A stretch of DNA of 64,000 bases from assembly GCF_004664715.2 (NCBI RefSeq), contig NC_051079.1, forward strand, positions 58,599,660 through 58,663,659, given 5' to 3'. This document shows positions 45,739 through 57,250 of this stretch, piece after piece; positions within the stretch are counted from its first letter, which is position 1, and each line of letters starts with the position of its first letter. Under the pieces are notes generated by a model that did no database searches, was not told where the DNA came from, and saw only the letters and a list, made by a program, of their open reading frames with translations. Origin of the DNA: Peromyscus leucopus (taxonomy: Eukaryota; Chordata; Mammalia; Rodentia; Cricetidae). Position numbers and translations under genes: made by a program.

Positions 45739-46101
45739 TAACATTGCTGTGGATATCGTTCTGTATAAACAAAACACTGATTGACAAGTGGCCAGGCAGG
45801 AAGTATGGGTGGGACAAGGAGAGAGGAGAATTCTGGGAAGTAGAAGGCTGAGTGAGGGAGATACTGCCAGCCGCCGCCATGACCAGCAGCATGTGAAGAC
45901 ACTGGTAAGCCACGCGCTACGTGGCAAGATATAGATTCATAGCAATGGGTTAATTTAAGATATATGAACAGTTAGCAAGAAGCTTGCCATGGCCATACAG
46001 TTTGTAAATAAAATAAGCATCTGTGTGTTTATTTTATAAGTGGGCTGTCGGACTGTCGGGGTTTGGCGGGACCTGAAGAGAAAACTCCAGCTACATGACA
46101 T
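45739..46101 (+). mobile_element. Solo LTR, family B, near-matching 6-bp TSD
   Basis: The LTR spans 45745-46095 (351 bp). It starts tgctgtggatatcgttctgt and ends aaaactccagctaca. The body matches the copy at 9825-10218 (ccaggcaggaagtatgggtg ggacaaggagagaggagaat; agcttgccatggccatacag tttg). Flanks taacat (45739-45744) and tgacat (46096-46101) differ at one of six positions, consistent with a mutated TSD. Confidence 0.88.
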
Positions 46102-46605
46102 AGTCCGGGCTTTTGAAACAATGAATTAAGAACTTGTAATCATATTCACAGAATAAACTAGTATCTTGATGTTGGTGTTAAGATGTTGGGAGCTGCAGCT
46201 GCAAAGCCTGCAATAGGCCAGACAACTTAGACAAAACAAAACTGAGACACACTTAACACTGTTCCCAGATCTCCCTTTCTTGTTCCTTCTGGGGTGCCCC
46301 TTTCCTGTGTTCTTGAAGGCTTGGAGAAGATGGGATCTATTCCAAAAATAGGCTTGCCACATATTTTAATGAATAGATATGGTTATGGTAACCCATGCAC
46401 TTCATTTGCTCCAGACAATAAAGATTTCTTCAGTAGAACACTTGGTTGTTCCACAATGATCCTATGCATATCTTCATACATGTTTAATGAAAGCTGTGTC
46501 TGAATAAGCTGTTTCTTTTCAGACTTGTCCCTGCCAAACCTTCCTAATGACCTAGTACACTAGGAGGTTAAGAATTCATTTTTGCAAGACTTTCTCTTAA
46601 AAAGA
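46102..46605. other. Unassigned sequence
   Basis: Nothing recognised, although ttgggagctgcagctgcaaa near 46190 is more GC-rich than its surroundings. Confidence 0.45.
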
Positions 46606-47140
46606 TTTTTAAGTACTTTCTATTAAATTTATTTATTTTATATCCCAACCACAGTTTCCCCTCCCTCGTTTCCTCCCATTTCCTCCCCCCACCTCCCTTC
46701 AGCCCCCTTCCCCAATCCATTCCTCCATTTCTATTCAGAAAAGGGCAGACCTCCCCTGAATATCAACAAAACATGGCATATCAAGTTACAGTAAGACTAA
46801 GTACCTCCCCTTGTATTAAGGTGGAACAAGGCAACCCAGTATGAGTACTAGGTTCCCAAAAGCCAGACAAAGAGTTAGAGACAGCATCTGCTCCCACTGT
46901 TAGGAGTCCTGCAAGAAGACCAAGCTACACAACTGTCACATACATGTAAGAGGGACTAGGTCAGTCCCATGAGGCTTCCTGGTTGTAGTTGTAGGTTCAG
47001 ACTCTGTGAGCTCCTATGAGTCTAGGTTAGTTGATTCTGTGGGTTTTCTTGTGGTGTTCTTGACCCCTCTGACTCCTACAATCCTTCCTTCCTTCAGCAG
47101 GATTCCTCAAGCTTGGTGTAATGTTTGGCTGAGGGTCTCT
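46606..47140 (-). mobile_element. LINE-1 3' UTR fragment
   Basis: Read antisense: a T/A-rich start (tattaaatttatttatttta), the C-rich tract (cctcccccca cctcccttca), cagaaaagggcagacctccc, ggtggaacaaggcaacccag, atctgctcccactgttagga gtcc, aatccttccttccttcagca ggattcctcaagcttggtgt aatgtttggctgagggtctc t. This is the reverse complement of a rodent L1 3' UTR. It ends without ORF2, so it is 5'-truncated. The TSD is not resolved. Confidence 0.75.
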
Positions 47141-48943
47141 ACACATTTTAAAGTTCTTAGGGTGCCTAAAGCCAACAGAAATGTCCCTGGTATCAAATAA
47201 TGTCAGTGCAAATATTATGGATACAAAGGGACCTGTTCATGTTTTCTGTCAAGCGTAGCAACACAATATTCTTTCATGGGCTGAGAACATCACCTACCTC
47301 TATTTTGTTAACTCCCAAATGCCAGCCATACTCAGCAAAAGCAGCCTAGGTTACCTCAGATGGATCTTACATTCAGAACAGTGACCTGGCAGGTGTGAGG
47401 GTGACAGAAGCTAGGAGGGAGCTCCTGAAGTGGCAACCTCAGCAGGCAGCTCCTAAATGTGTGCTTTTGATGGATGCTCTGTTGTATCCAGGCTAGCTAC
47501 AATATACCCTCTGGAAAAACAGATACATATATGGCAAATTAGATGCCTGCTATTTTGAGATGAGTTGTATACAAATGTTTATTTGGACATGCAGTCTATT
47601 TGCAACACTATAATAAATGTCAATAGCACATTACTTAGTGGTAGAGAGGGAAGCGCTTTTAAATTTTTTCTGAGTATAATTTCAATTTGCTAGATTTTAA
47701 GCAGCTATAAAAGTACAAAATGGTTTTAAAATTTTTTTATTACCTCAATGTGAACGAAGTAGTTTTTGATGTGACTCTCAAGGATTTGAGGAAATATTAA
47801 AAATCATGATCAGGAATTGCCAGTAGCCAGCTCAATCATAAAATCAAACATAAAAGTCTATTTTCATGAAAGTGAGCTTAAGTTCCTCATTAAAGGAAAG
47901 AATTGAAAAGATTTCATTGGGAAGTTTTATATAAGTTCAATATTTAATGCCTTTTCTATCACTTTTATCCCATTTTCCCAATATTGTTATGTTAGATTTT
48001 TAAATGGAGCTTGTCAGAAATGTCCCTTTAGACACCCTAGATCTACTTGTTTCCTCTAGTGAATTGTAGTCATTGTACTGGAAGATGTTGAAAAACATTC
48101 CACAGTTTACTGGATTTGATTCAAAAAAGTATAATTGTACTTGTTTTTAAGTTTTTAATTTAACAAACTTTTGAAACATGCATACATTAAAAACACAGAC
48201 TATGTTCATAGTAGTAAATAGTTGCACAGAATTTTTATACAAGTATGCGTTGCGCAATGTAGTTAAGCATAGCTGCATCCTTAAACTTTCTATATTTCAC
48301 ACTAAAGCACCCACTAGTCTTCTTTCTAGATTTTTGAGACTTATAATACATAATCACTATCTCAATCACACCACTGTGTAATAGCAAACCAGAATTTTGT
48401 ATTCCCATTTAACTGAAACAAGGTACCCATTGACCAAACTTTCCCTGTACCCTTTAGTCCTGAGTCTAAAATTATGCTCTATATTTCTGTGTCTTTAGTA
48501 TAAGGTAATACTCAGAGCACATTTGGGCCATTATAGGAAGAATTAATTGTATCTTCTTTCTTAAAAATACTATTAAGGTGAATAAGTGCCCATTCTTCAG
48601 GGAATCTGTCCCATGAATCTCTGTATTTTGACAAACATTACTTCTCTCTTACTGTTTGGTATGTAAATGTAGATACCACAAGGAGAAAGTGGATAAATAT
48701 GGAGAAATAATAAGTACCCTCTTTGGAAGAAAGTAATTTTAACTTCCAACTATCTCCTATGTCTGGTTTAGGGTTTCTTTGTGTGATTTTTTTTTTGTTT
48801 TAATAAACTAAATTTTACTATAAAACTTGCAAATAAATAAGAACATCACACACAAAGTTCATACAACTTAACAGAATATTACTCGTCTTTAAAGAAAGAT
48901 GAAGTTAAGAGTGTTGTATGGAAATGGGTTTAGGCTTTAATTT
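47141..48943. other. Unassigned sequence
   Basis: About 1.8 kb, AT-rich, with no gene or repeat that I can assign. Confidence 0.5.
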
Positions 48944-49076
48944 TCTCTCCTTTTATCTTCATTCTTTGAGAATTTCAAACAATTGTTTGATGTTTCCACT
49001 TCCCTTCATCAGCTCCTACGAGAATCACCTCCACTCCCTACCTACTCAATTTTGTGTCCCTTATATTTTTCTTCAT

Positions 49077-49456
49077 TGTGGACCCTGGCCTTCCCATATT
49101 GAGTAAACTGTTGCCTGCTTGCTGACCTTGACCAGATGTCCTCCCTATGCTGAATCCCTGCGGATTTCCTTCTTACTGAACACTCACCAGAGGTTCTTTG
49201 TTCATGTATCCTGCACTTGGTGTAAATAGTTTAGATGCAAGAATGTAGAACATTGGGTAGTGAACTTCTGCCCTCCGGGGATCCTCCATTGTGCTGTAAG
49301 CCTGTATTTAAGGTTTTCTCCCTCTTTCAATAAATGGCATTTGGCATTCTGCTGTGGCGAATGACTTGCTGTCTCTTGTCTCTATTTTTTAATCCACAGC
49401 CCCTCGCTAGGACATGGTGAATGGGTGGTGGTGGTGCTAGCGCGGGCGCTACCACA
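49077..49456 (+). mobile_element. Solo LTR, family E
   Basis: Approximate limits tgtggaccctgg (49077) to gcgctaccaca (49456). It carries a TATA-like tatttaag (49305-49312), AATAAA (49329-49334), then a GT/CT-rich R/U5 (tggcgaatgacttgctgtct) and a GC-rich end (ccctcgctaggac...gctagcgcgggcgctacc). It splits antisense L1 sequence. No TSD is convincing, so the left edge could instead be 49109. Confidence 0.6.
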
Positions 49457-49930
49457 ACTCCCCATCAAGTACAACTTATGCTACCCCTATACTTTAGAAT
49501 ATGAGGGTGTCCATTGGAGCATGGTTGACATTTCAGTGACAAGACCCTTAAAGAAAACTAACTCTTCATCTCCCAGGAGCTCTCAATTGCCATTAGCTCC
49601 TTAGATAGGGGTAGGACTCTGTGCTCACCTATCCTCTTCCCCCTAGGGTTTTGTGTGACTTGAGGTTGTTCAGATCTTATGCATGCTACCACAACTGGTG
49701 TGACAATATGTGCAGCTGGTCTTCTGTGTCCAGAAAATAGCTCCTTTGTAGTCGTCTACCAATTCTGCACTTTATAATCTTTCTACCTATTCTTCTATAC
49801 TGATCCTTGAGGCTTGGGAAGATGGGGTGTGATGTAGATGTGACATTTACGGCTGAGAAGTCCCGTTTCTTACATTCTGCACCTTAACCAGTGCTCTACC
49901 TGATACTAGGGGAGAAAAATAATTATCAGT

Positions 49931-50379
49931 TGTTGTTTTTTTATTACTCTTTTTTGGGGGCCCACCACCCAGCTCTCAAATAAATCACACAAATTATAAA
50001 TGTTTGGCCTTAGCTTGGCTTAGCTTCTAGCCAGCATTTCTTAAATTATCCCACCTACCTTTTGCCTCAGGGCTTTTCCCATTCTCTTACTTCTGTAACT
50101 CTTACTCTTACTCTGTGGCTGGCTGTGTAGCCGGGTGGCTAGTTCCTGGAGCCCTCCTCCTTCTCTGGGTCCTAGATCTCTCCTTTCTCAGATTTTTCCT
50201 TCTATATATTCTCTCTGCCTGCTAGCCCCTTTCTATCCTTTCTCCTGTCTTGCTATTGGCCATTCAGTTCTTTATTAGACCATCAGGTGTTTTAGACAGA
50301 CAGTGTAACACAACTTCACAGAGTCAAACAAATGTAACATAAACAAAAGTAACACACCTTAATATAACATTCTACAACA
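49931..50379 (-). mobile_element. Solo LTR, family C
   Basis: On the minus strand it starts tgttgtagaatgttatatta aggtgtgttac and ends agagtaataaaaaaacaaca. It shares the whole plan of the 33032-33553 copy: aaaacacctgatggtctaat aaagaactgaatggccaata gcaagacaggagaaaggat, then ggtgggcccccaaaa near the end. Flanks atcagt and atccat agree at four of six positions, so the TSD is doubtful. Confidence 0.82.
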
Positions 50380-50745
50380 ATCCATCCTCCCTAGCTATTA
50401 GCTCTGTGGGCTCTAATAACTGTCTTGGAAAGACATGCCGACTGGCACAATAGTGGCACAGATGTCAGGGGACTTTCTGATTGGATGTAAGTTCCACGCC
50501 AAAGTTGAAACCTGTACCTAGCACTATTGTCAGGGCCAAGTACCTGTGGCTAGACGGGGTATACTGTGGCCCTAGGAGAGAATATACTACTATGACTCTG
50601 CTAAATGGGAATCCTTATGACTTGTTCTCCTCAGAGATTAGTGCCTCTCTCAGCCCCCCAAAGAGAAGCTTCTATCTGCAGTAGATGATGATAACATGGA
50701 GACCACAACTGGATAAGGTACAGAGAACAAGCGGCTGGGTGAGTT

Positions 50746-50999
50746 TTTTTTTTAAATCTTAATAAATTTCTGTGTTAGAGTAATATAGCTAAAACTTAGA
50801 TTTTCATTATCCTAAAGAGGAAGAGGAACTTGGTTCTGAGAAATGAAAATCCTGATTAGTGATCTGGATGATAATCACTCAGACTATAAAGTGAAGAATT
50901 ATTTAGATCCATTGTCTTTCAATGCACGAAATATTTTCTCATTAAGATGATTTGAATGGGGGGGCAGTGTATTTGGGAATATTGAATAAGATATACATA
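50746..50999. other. Short unassigned interval
   Basis: Nothing recognised. Confidence 0.45.
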
Positions 51000-51004
51000 T
51001 ACAT

Positions 51005-51060
<56 letters not shown>

Positions 51061-51884
51061 AGTAATGAAGGATGAGGGTCGAGGGAAAGAGATCCTATGG
51101 GAGCATGAGATCCCAGCTGGATCAAGAACGGAGAGGGAGAACAAGGAATAGGAGACCATGGTAAGTGAAGACCACATGAGAAAAGGAAAAAACAAAGTGC
51201 TAGAAAGGCCCACAGAAATCCACAAAGATACCCCCACAATAGACTGCTGGCAATGGTCGAGAGACAGCCAGAACTGACCTACTCTGGTGATGGGATGGTC
51301 AAATACCCTAATAGTTGTGCTAGAAACCCCATCCAAGGACTGAGGAATCTGGATGCAGAGATCCACAGCTAGGCCCCGGGTGGAGCGCCGGGAGTCTAAT
51401 TAGTGAGAAAGAGGAGGGTTTATATGAGCGAGAATTGTTGAAACCAAGGTTGGATAAAGCACAGAGACAAATAGCCAAACGAATGGAAACACATGAACTA
51501 TGAACCAAAGGCTGAGGGGCCCCCAACTGGATCAGGCCCTCTGAATAGGTGAGACAGTTGATTGGCTTGATCTGTTTGGGAGGCATCTAGGCAGTGGGAC
51601 CGGGTCCTGTGCTCATTGCATGGGTTGGCTGTTTGAAACCTGGGGCTTATGCAGGAACACTTGGGTCAGTTTGGGAGGAGGGGACTGGACCTGCCTAGAC
51701 TGAGTCTACCAGGTTGATCTCAGTCCTCGGGGGGAGGCTTTGCCCTGAAGGAGGTGGGAATAGGGGGTGGGCTGGGGGGAAGGGGAGGGGGCAGGAAGGG
51801 CGAGAACAAGGGAATCCATGGCTGATAGGTAGAACTGAATGGTATTGTAAAATAAAATAAAAGGAAAACAAAACTACATACAAA
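51000..51884 (+). mobile_element. LINE-1 3' UTR insertion, 5'-truncated, with (TA)n at its 5' junction
   Basis: 51059 to about 51870 is sense L1 3' UTR (aatgaaggatgagggtcgag, gatcccagctggatcaagaa, ctgacctactctggtgatgg, aatctggatgcagagatcca, ccccaactggatcaggccct), ending ggtattgtaaaataaaataa aagg. It closely parallels the sense part of the L1 at 40.45-41.33 kb. Candidate TSD tacatacaaa lies at 51000-51009 and 51875-51884, with a (TA)n run (51010-51058) between the first copy and the L1. Readings of 106-155 codons on the minus strand are artefacts of the 3' UTR. Confidence 0.88.
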
Positions 51885-52242
51885 ACATATACATGTATTA
51901 CATGGAGATTATTAGATAGAGAATTTCATGACACTGGATGTTATAAAATCCCAAACTGTATTGTTTCCTTCACGGTATTCCATGGCAGGCCTTCTAACAA
52001 TAAGCATGCCAGTATTTCAAAATGATAAACAAATGGCTGCTATAATGTATTCCCCATTCTGTGTCAGTGTTAAATATGGTATATGACTGTAATTGTCAAA
52101 ATTTCAGAATTTGTTCTTTAGGGAAAATATATGATAAATTTCAGCCATTCCCCTCCAGTGCATGAATCATTAATCAGTTTTATTTGTTTTTTCTTACCTC
52201 AAACCTCCATGCCAATGAACTAAATTAATGAAACCTCCTGAA
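51885..52242. other. Unassigned interval
   Basis: AT-rich, nothing recognised. Confidence 0.5.
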
Positions 52243-52395
52243 CAAGGGCTTGGGTTTGATCAGCTTGGGTTCTAATCTCAGTGATGACTCTTAATGTCTA
52301 TTAGGATGGCTAGTTATTTAACTTGTTTGAGTATCAGCTTATCCTGTTGTAAAATGGCTAATATAGGGCTTATGTCTATTGTTAACACGAACAAT
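52243..52395 (+). mobile_element. MIR SINE
   Basis: agggcttgggtttgatcagc ttgggttctaatctcagtga, then gttatttaacttgtttgagt atcagcttatcctgttgtaa aatggctaatatagg, follows the MIR order (head, core 'ttacttaacctctctgtgcctcag', then 'tgtaaaatgggg'). Confidence 0.75.
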
Positions 52396-52458
52396 GATGC
52401 AATGGGCAGCTATGCCTGATGAAGATGTATCAGATGGCTGTCATCGTTGTGTGAGCGG

Positions 52459-52642
52459 TTTTTTTTTTTTTTTTTTTTTGTTTTTTTTTTTTTTGTTTTT
52501 TCGAGACAGGGTTTCTCTTGTGTAGCTTTGCGCCTTTCCTGGAACTCACTTGGTAGTCCAGGCTGGCCTTGAACTCACAGAGATCCGCCTGGCTCTGCCT
52601 CCCGAGTGCTGGGATTAAAGGCGTGCGCCACCACCACCCGGC
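52459..52642 (-). mobile_element. B1 SINE
   Basis: On the minus strand the body runs from gccgggtggtggtggcgcac (52642 downward) to an A-tail with single C interruptions, seen as the T-run at 52459-52500. It has the cricetid-type ctaccaagtgagttccagga (here gactaccaagtg) and one extra base in cacaagagaaaccctg. The candidate TSD is imperfect: tgtgagcggt at the left and tatgagccgc at the right. Confidence 0.93.
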
Positions 52643-52899
52643 TATGAGCCGCAATTCTGTATGGCCTTACTTGATAACCATAAATTCCATAGAAAGTTAG
52701 GTAATTTTTACTCATTAACATTTTTGAACTAGCATTTATTCTATTTTTTTTTTAACCACGAAAGTATACTTTCGTTTGCTATCACCCTCTATTCCCACTC
52801 TTGGAATTGCCTAATCTCTTTTATTTAGAGCAAATGAAAACAATATCTCTACAGTTTGAAGAAGTTACTTATCACAATAAAACTGAGAGCTGGTATTGA
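52643..52899. other. Short unassigned interval
   Basis: Nothing recognised. The sequence aaagtatactttcgtttgct follows a T-run at 52746. Confidence 0.45.
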
Positions 52900-53455
52900 T
52901 CTAGCGAAGGAGGTGGAAACATAGAGTATACAAATTGTATGACTAGATCTTCAGTTGCCTGGGGACATGATGATACATGTGGCTGTGAATCTTGATCTGG
53001 TGTAGCCATATCAGAGAGTTGGGATGTATCTGAAAATTAGACCCAAAAGTTGAAATATTTTGAAATGCATCATGCCATGACCAAATTGATGTAGCACAAT
53101 TCACAGTAGTCAAGGGGGAGAATCATCCCAGATGTCCAGCAGTAGATGGATGGAAAAGGAAAATGTATGATATACACTCAATTGAATAATATAGAGCCAT
53201 TACCCAAAATGAAATTATCAATGAAATAAACCAGGCAAATATGTATTTTTTTTTCTCATATACAGACTCTAACTATGAAAATGACTTGAAAACAAAGGGA
53301 GGACTACCAGGGAAGAGAAGAGAATCTTTAGAAGAGAGAGTGGGAGAGAGTAATGGGAGTGTGTGAAAAAGTCACTCCCATGATATGCATGCATAGAAAC
53401 ATCATAATTTTAGTCATTATGCTGTATGAACATAAGCTAATAAAATTAAAATACT
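52900..53455 (+). mobile_element. LINE-1 3' end, 5'-truncated, not inverted
   Basis: The ORF2 end is recognisable from gcacaattcacagtagtcaa, atcccagatgtccagcagta gatggatggaaaagg and aataatatagagccattacc. It continues into 3' UTR tatacagactctaactatga aaatgacttgaaaacaaagg gaggactaccagggaagaga ag, ending cataagctaataaaattaaa. Stops break the ORF2 frame. The first 150 bp are less certain. Confidence 0.75.
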
Positions 53456-53517
53456 ATTATTGTCAATAGTGTTGAGATTGAATGTAGAGAAACTTTGCAA
53501 CATGAGGTAGATTTAAC

Positions 53518-53560
<43 letters not shown>

Positions 53561-53582
53561 CTCTCTCTCAATCTCTCTTCCC
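53518..53582. repeat. (CT)n microsatellite
   Basis: Two CT runs separated by a single TT (tctcttctct), then a short broken tail. The minus-strand arginine-glutamate reading over it is an artefact. Confidence 0.97.
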
Positions 53583-55594
53583 CCTTGAATAACGATTTGG
53601 GTATATGAGGCCGGTGAGCAACACAGGAGAAGTTTTTTTTTTTTTTTTTCCTTTTTTAGAATAACTTCCTGGGCTGGGGGAGGTCCCCGCAGGCCTTCCA
53701 CCCAGAAGGGAAGATGATCCAAATGAGGGAAGAATGGATGCAGAAGCAGCATCCTGATACCAACTGTTACACTTCTAGACTGGGATGTGGTTTCCCACCC
53801 CTGCCCATCAGCCAATTCTTCCCCGGATGGTGGGGGAGCCACAGAATAGGAAAACGAGTCCTATATTGTTATGTTTTCATGAATATGGGACTGATTTTTA
53901 TAGAAACTACAAGTGGAATTTAATGTCTTTGCAATGTGTGACATTGAACATAGACACTTAGTTGAAGGATGGGAAACTCCAGCTTGTCATTTTTTAGGGA
54001 GGCAAAATACCTCCTAGAATACTTGCAAAAGTAAAAGAAGCCCACTTACAATGGTTTTTATTTTTATTTTTGTAAATGCTTGAATTTGAAAAAATTGCTG
54101 ACATTTTATGACAAAAATTTATGGGAAGAACAAATAAATAAAGCATTCTAATAAAAAAAGATATACATATATAGGTATACATATATAATACATGCACATA
54201 TGTGTATAGACATGTATTTACACATATGTATGTTCTAAGGAATATGTACATATAATATGTTTATAGGCATAATGTAGAATAGACATAGACTTTATATAGA
54301 GACCTATGAAATTATTCTTTAGAAGCTGAATCCTTGCATGTCAAACTAGAATATTTCCTGAACTGATAAAAACCCAAAAACAATGTCATTATTTTTCTTC
54401 AAAAACAAGCCAATGAACTGAGCAAACAAGTGCCCTATCCTGTCCAGCACTGGGAACTGGTTCAGACAGAGGATTTAATTAATGCTTTGTGAGACTGATT
54501 CTCAAGAGTAACTATGACAGTTTAAAATGGGCCCAAAGCTAAGGGGAAGATTCTGCATATCATGGAAATTGTAGTTTGATGGTTCTTTCTTCTTAGAAAG
54601 CATCTTTGAGAGAAGGAAGGGAAGGATAGAGAGAAGGAAAGAGAATGTCTCTTAGATGTTCTTATGATGATTCTCATCAAGATACTGGGCTAGGCACTTC
54701 ATTACAATATTAATGGGAGCTTTGGCCACAAGATATGGTAGAATGCACACGTGAACTCCATTTTGAGGAAGTTGAATATTTGTCTATTTTTTTCCTTATA
54801 GGGACCATTTACTTCAGCCATTGAAATAAATAACTAGAACTTTAGCAAATTACTTCAAATGCACAGTAGATAAAGCATAAAATTTGAATAGATAACATAA
54901 CATTTCTAACTGAAATCTCTGCAATTTGACCACATTTCCTAATGCATGAAAGTGAATATCTAGTTGCAAAATGGCAAAGGATGGGAAGAATTGGTACATG
55001 CATGCAAAAATAGATAGTCTAACATAGTTTCTAGAAAATCTAGTTCAGGACAAATACAGCTTTTTCTTTCAGATGCCTAAAGACAGCCTAACTTGATGAT
55101 GTCCTACAGTTAAGATTTTTTTTTTCTTTTGGTATTTTCAGGTACTTTCTCTCTTGCTGTCTATTCATTATGTGAATTGTTATAGATGAATATCAGTATA
55201 TATGAATATATTATTTTGTGCACATAGGTATAGTACATGTTTATATTTAATTACATTGATAAAATGATGCAATTGTTTCTACAAAATTTTAATGGCTTCT
55301 AATGAACTTTTCTTTTGCTTATTTGTTTCCATATTTAATTTTCATAGTACTAAGGCTAAGAAATCCTCCTACCAGATTCACAGTGTAGATAAGCAACACC
55401 TTTCAAATAGCATAGTCTCAGCAAGCTTTATTTACAAGAAGCTACATATTATGTTTATACTAAGACAGTGTTAAATAAAATCATGCATGATTACACTTTA
55501 CTTATCCTGGAAACATCAAGAAAGAAAAAAATTTGAGGTTGTTATTCACATAATTATCACACTTGAGTTGTAGGAGGTTGAATATTAGTTATTT
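53583..55594. other. Unassigned sequence
   Basis: About 2 kb with no assignable gene or transposon. It includes a T-run (53634-53650) and a TATACA-rich tract (54160-54265). Confidence 0.5.
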
Positions 55595-56010
55595 GTTTCA
55601 GTGTCATAATAAAATACCCAACAAAATCAACTTAAGTAAGGAAGGATTTATTTTGGCTAACAGTTTGAAGAGATAGTTCATCATTATGGGGAAGCCAGGG
55701 TGGTAGGTACTTTTGTCTGTTGGTCCCTTTTAGCTAAAAACAGGAAACCATGGCAATAGGAGCCTAAGGCAGTTTGTACATTGCATCTATATTCAGGAAA
55801 CATAGTGCAATAAATGCTAGTGCTTAACGTCTTCCCAAGAACTAAGGCCATATGACAGTGCCACTCATAGCTAGAATGGGTCTCCCATCTCTATTCACCT
55901 AATATAGAAAATCACAGGCATGTTGAAAGGTTTTTCTTCCAGGTGATCATAGATCCTGACAAACTGGTAGTCTACATCAGCCATCAAAAGTGATCTCTTT
56001 TGAGATGTTC
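55595..56010. mobile_element. Rodent LTR-like interspersed repeat, decayed
   Basis: ttatttgtttcagtgtcata ataaaatacccaac, ggaaggatttattttggcta acagtttgaagagatag and tcatcattatggggaagcca gggtggtagg follow the plan of the 23998-24312 repeat, with more decay to the right. Confidence 0.45.
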
Positions 56011-57010
56011 CAAATGCCTTGAGTTAAGTGGGTCCATTTTAGTGTAGGTCTAAACATGTTACCATCATAAGCATCACTGCTTTTATCGAGGACTGCAAAT
56101 TGTGTAAAGACAGTCTTGGCAGTCCTAATCAAGCTATATTTTTATACCTACCTTTACAGCTATACAATACAAGAAAAAGTCATGAATAATTTAAGAATGG
56201 GATTTTCCAAAGCCATAGTTTTAAGGAATGGCCTGAGTATTTACCAGTTATTCAACCTTAAATTTGGAATTAAGAATCAATAAAGGGCTTGCTCTTTTGT
56301 TAATTGGTTTTTCACTAGTTCCCAAAGTAGTCAAAGTATTTCTATTTTGAAATGGAAATGGTCCAGCTTCAGTCTTTACACACAATTGGTAGAACTGCAT
56401 TAGACCATCTGGACTTTCGACCATGACTATTCCTTATAAAAAAAAAAGATTGCCTGAGTTTTTGGGGGGTAGGCAATTTATTAAGTAAGCCTTGCAAAGT
56501 TAAAAATCAATAAGCCTAAAATTATTCTCTCCTTTTGATTGCTGTTTTCCCATTATGAATGGTGTAACATGCTTCAATTGTATGTGCTGTAATAAACAAG
56601 AATGCCCTGTGCAAAGTGTACAGTTCTTTGTAATGAATATATTTGCTGAGTCTAGACATTGTGGGATGAGAGAGAAACAGTATCTTTCTGAGCAGTACTG
56701 TGAGTCTTAGTTCCTATTGCACTTACTTTTCACTCAAAAATTATGGGATTTAGTTCTAGGAAAATAATCATTTAATGCACTTTCATTAGATGTATGTGGT
56801 AGCCCATTACTACTTTTCAAAATATTCTAGACCAAATATGTAACATTTACTCACCCACCTTCTTTCTCCTAATATGTCTCATGACAGAGGAGAATTCGAA
56901 GATAGAAAGAGAGAAAATTCATTCTTTTCATGAAAGACAGAATAATGAGTAAGTTGTGTTTGTATGCCTGAAGCCATAACCTACAGTCCTTGATGTTTTG
57001 TCTATTTTTC
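56011..57010. other. Unassigned sequence
   Basis: Nothing recognised. Confidence 0.5.
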
Positions 57011-57090
57011 ATGGTTGGGGATCAAATTCAGGGCCTTGTACATGCTAGGTAGGCATTGCATTAATGAGATATACCATCAACTCCCTGCTA
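57011..57090 (-). mobile_element. ID/B4-type SINE fragment
   Basis: ggttggggatcaaattcagg gccttgtacatgctaggtag gcattgcattaatgagatat accatcaactccc is the antisense of the tRNA-Ala-derived ID head ('...tagctcagtggtagagc-cttgccta-catg-acaaggccctgggttc...'), diverged. Confidence 0.65.
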
Positions 57091-57199
57091 TTTTGATAAC
57101 AGATAAAATATTTGAAAGAAAAAAGAGAAATTCCTAAACTCTAAAATAATCTAATCTCTAAAGAAAATTATTTATAAATACCAACACATATACACATAT

Positions 57200-57241
<42 letters not shown>

Positions 57242-57250
57242 CTTTTTGGT
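57091..57250. repeat. (CA)n microsatellite region
   Basis: An uninterrupted CA run at about 57199-57239, preceded by an A-rich stretch. Confidence 0.9.

Larger units (their letters stand above)
48944..50745 (-). mobile_element. Lx-type LINE-1 remnant, probable 5' inversion, carrying two LTRs
   Basis: Antisense Lx blocks are 48944-49076 (tttgagaatttcaaacaatt, cctacctactcaattttgtg tcc) and 49457 to about 49930 (ggtgtccattggagcatggt tgac, ctcccaggagctctcaattg cc, ggcttgggaagatggggtgt gatgtagatg). From about 50386 to 50745 the same kind of L1 sequence runs in the opposite sense (gactttctgattggatgtaa, gagaagcttctatctgcagt agatgatgataacatggaga). The two orientations meet in overlapping L1 positions (the 'ctctgtacctt' region), as twin priming would give. 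Two LTRs interrupt the remnant. The assignment rests on remembered Lx patterns. Confidence 0.5.

Noticed and set aside
9825..46095. Family B, C and D LTRs as ends of complete endogenous retroviruses
   Set aside because: Each is flanked directly by its TSD, with no gag, pol or env between paired LTRs. They are solo LTRs.
53513..53842. 109-codon arginine/glutamate-rich frame
   Set aside because: Half of it is a translated (CT)n microsatellite.
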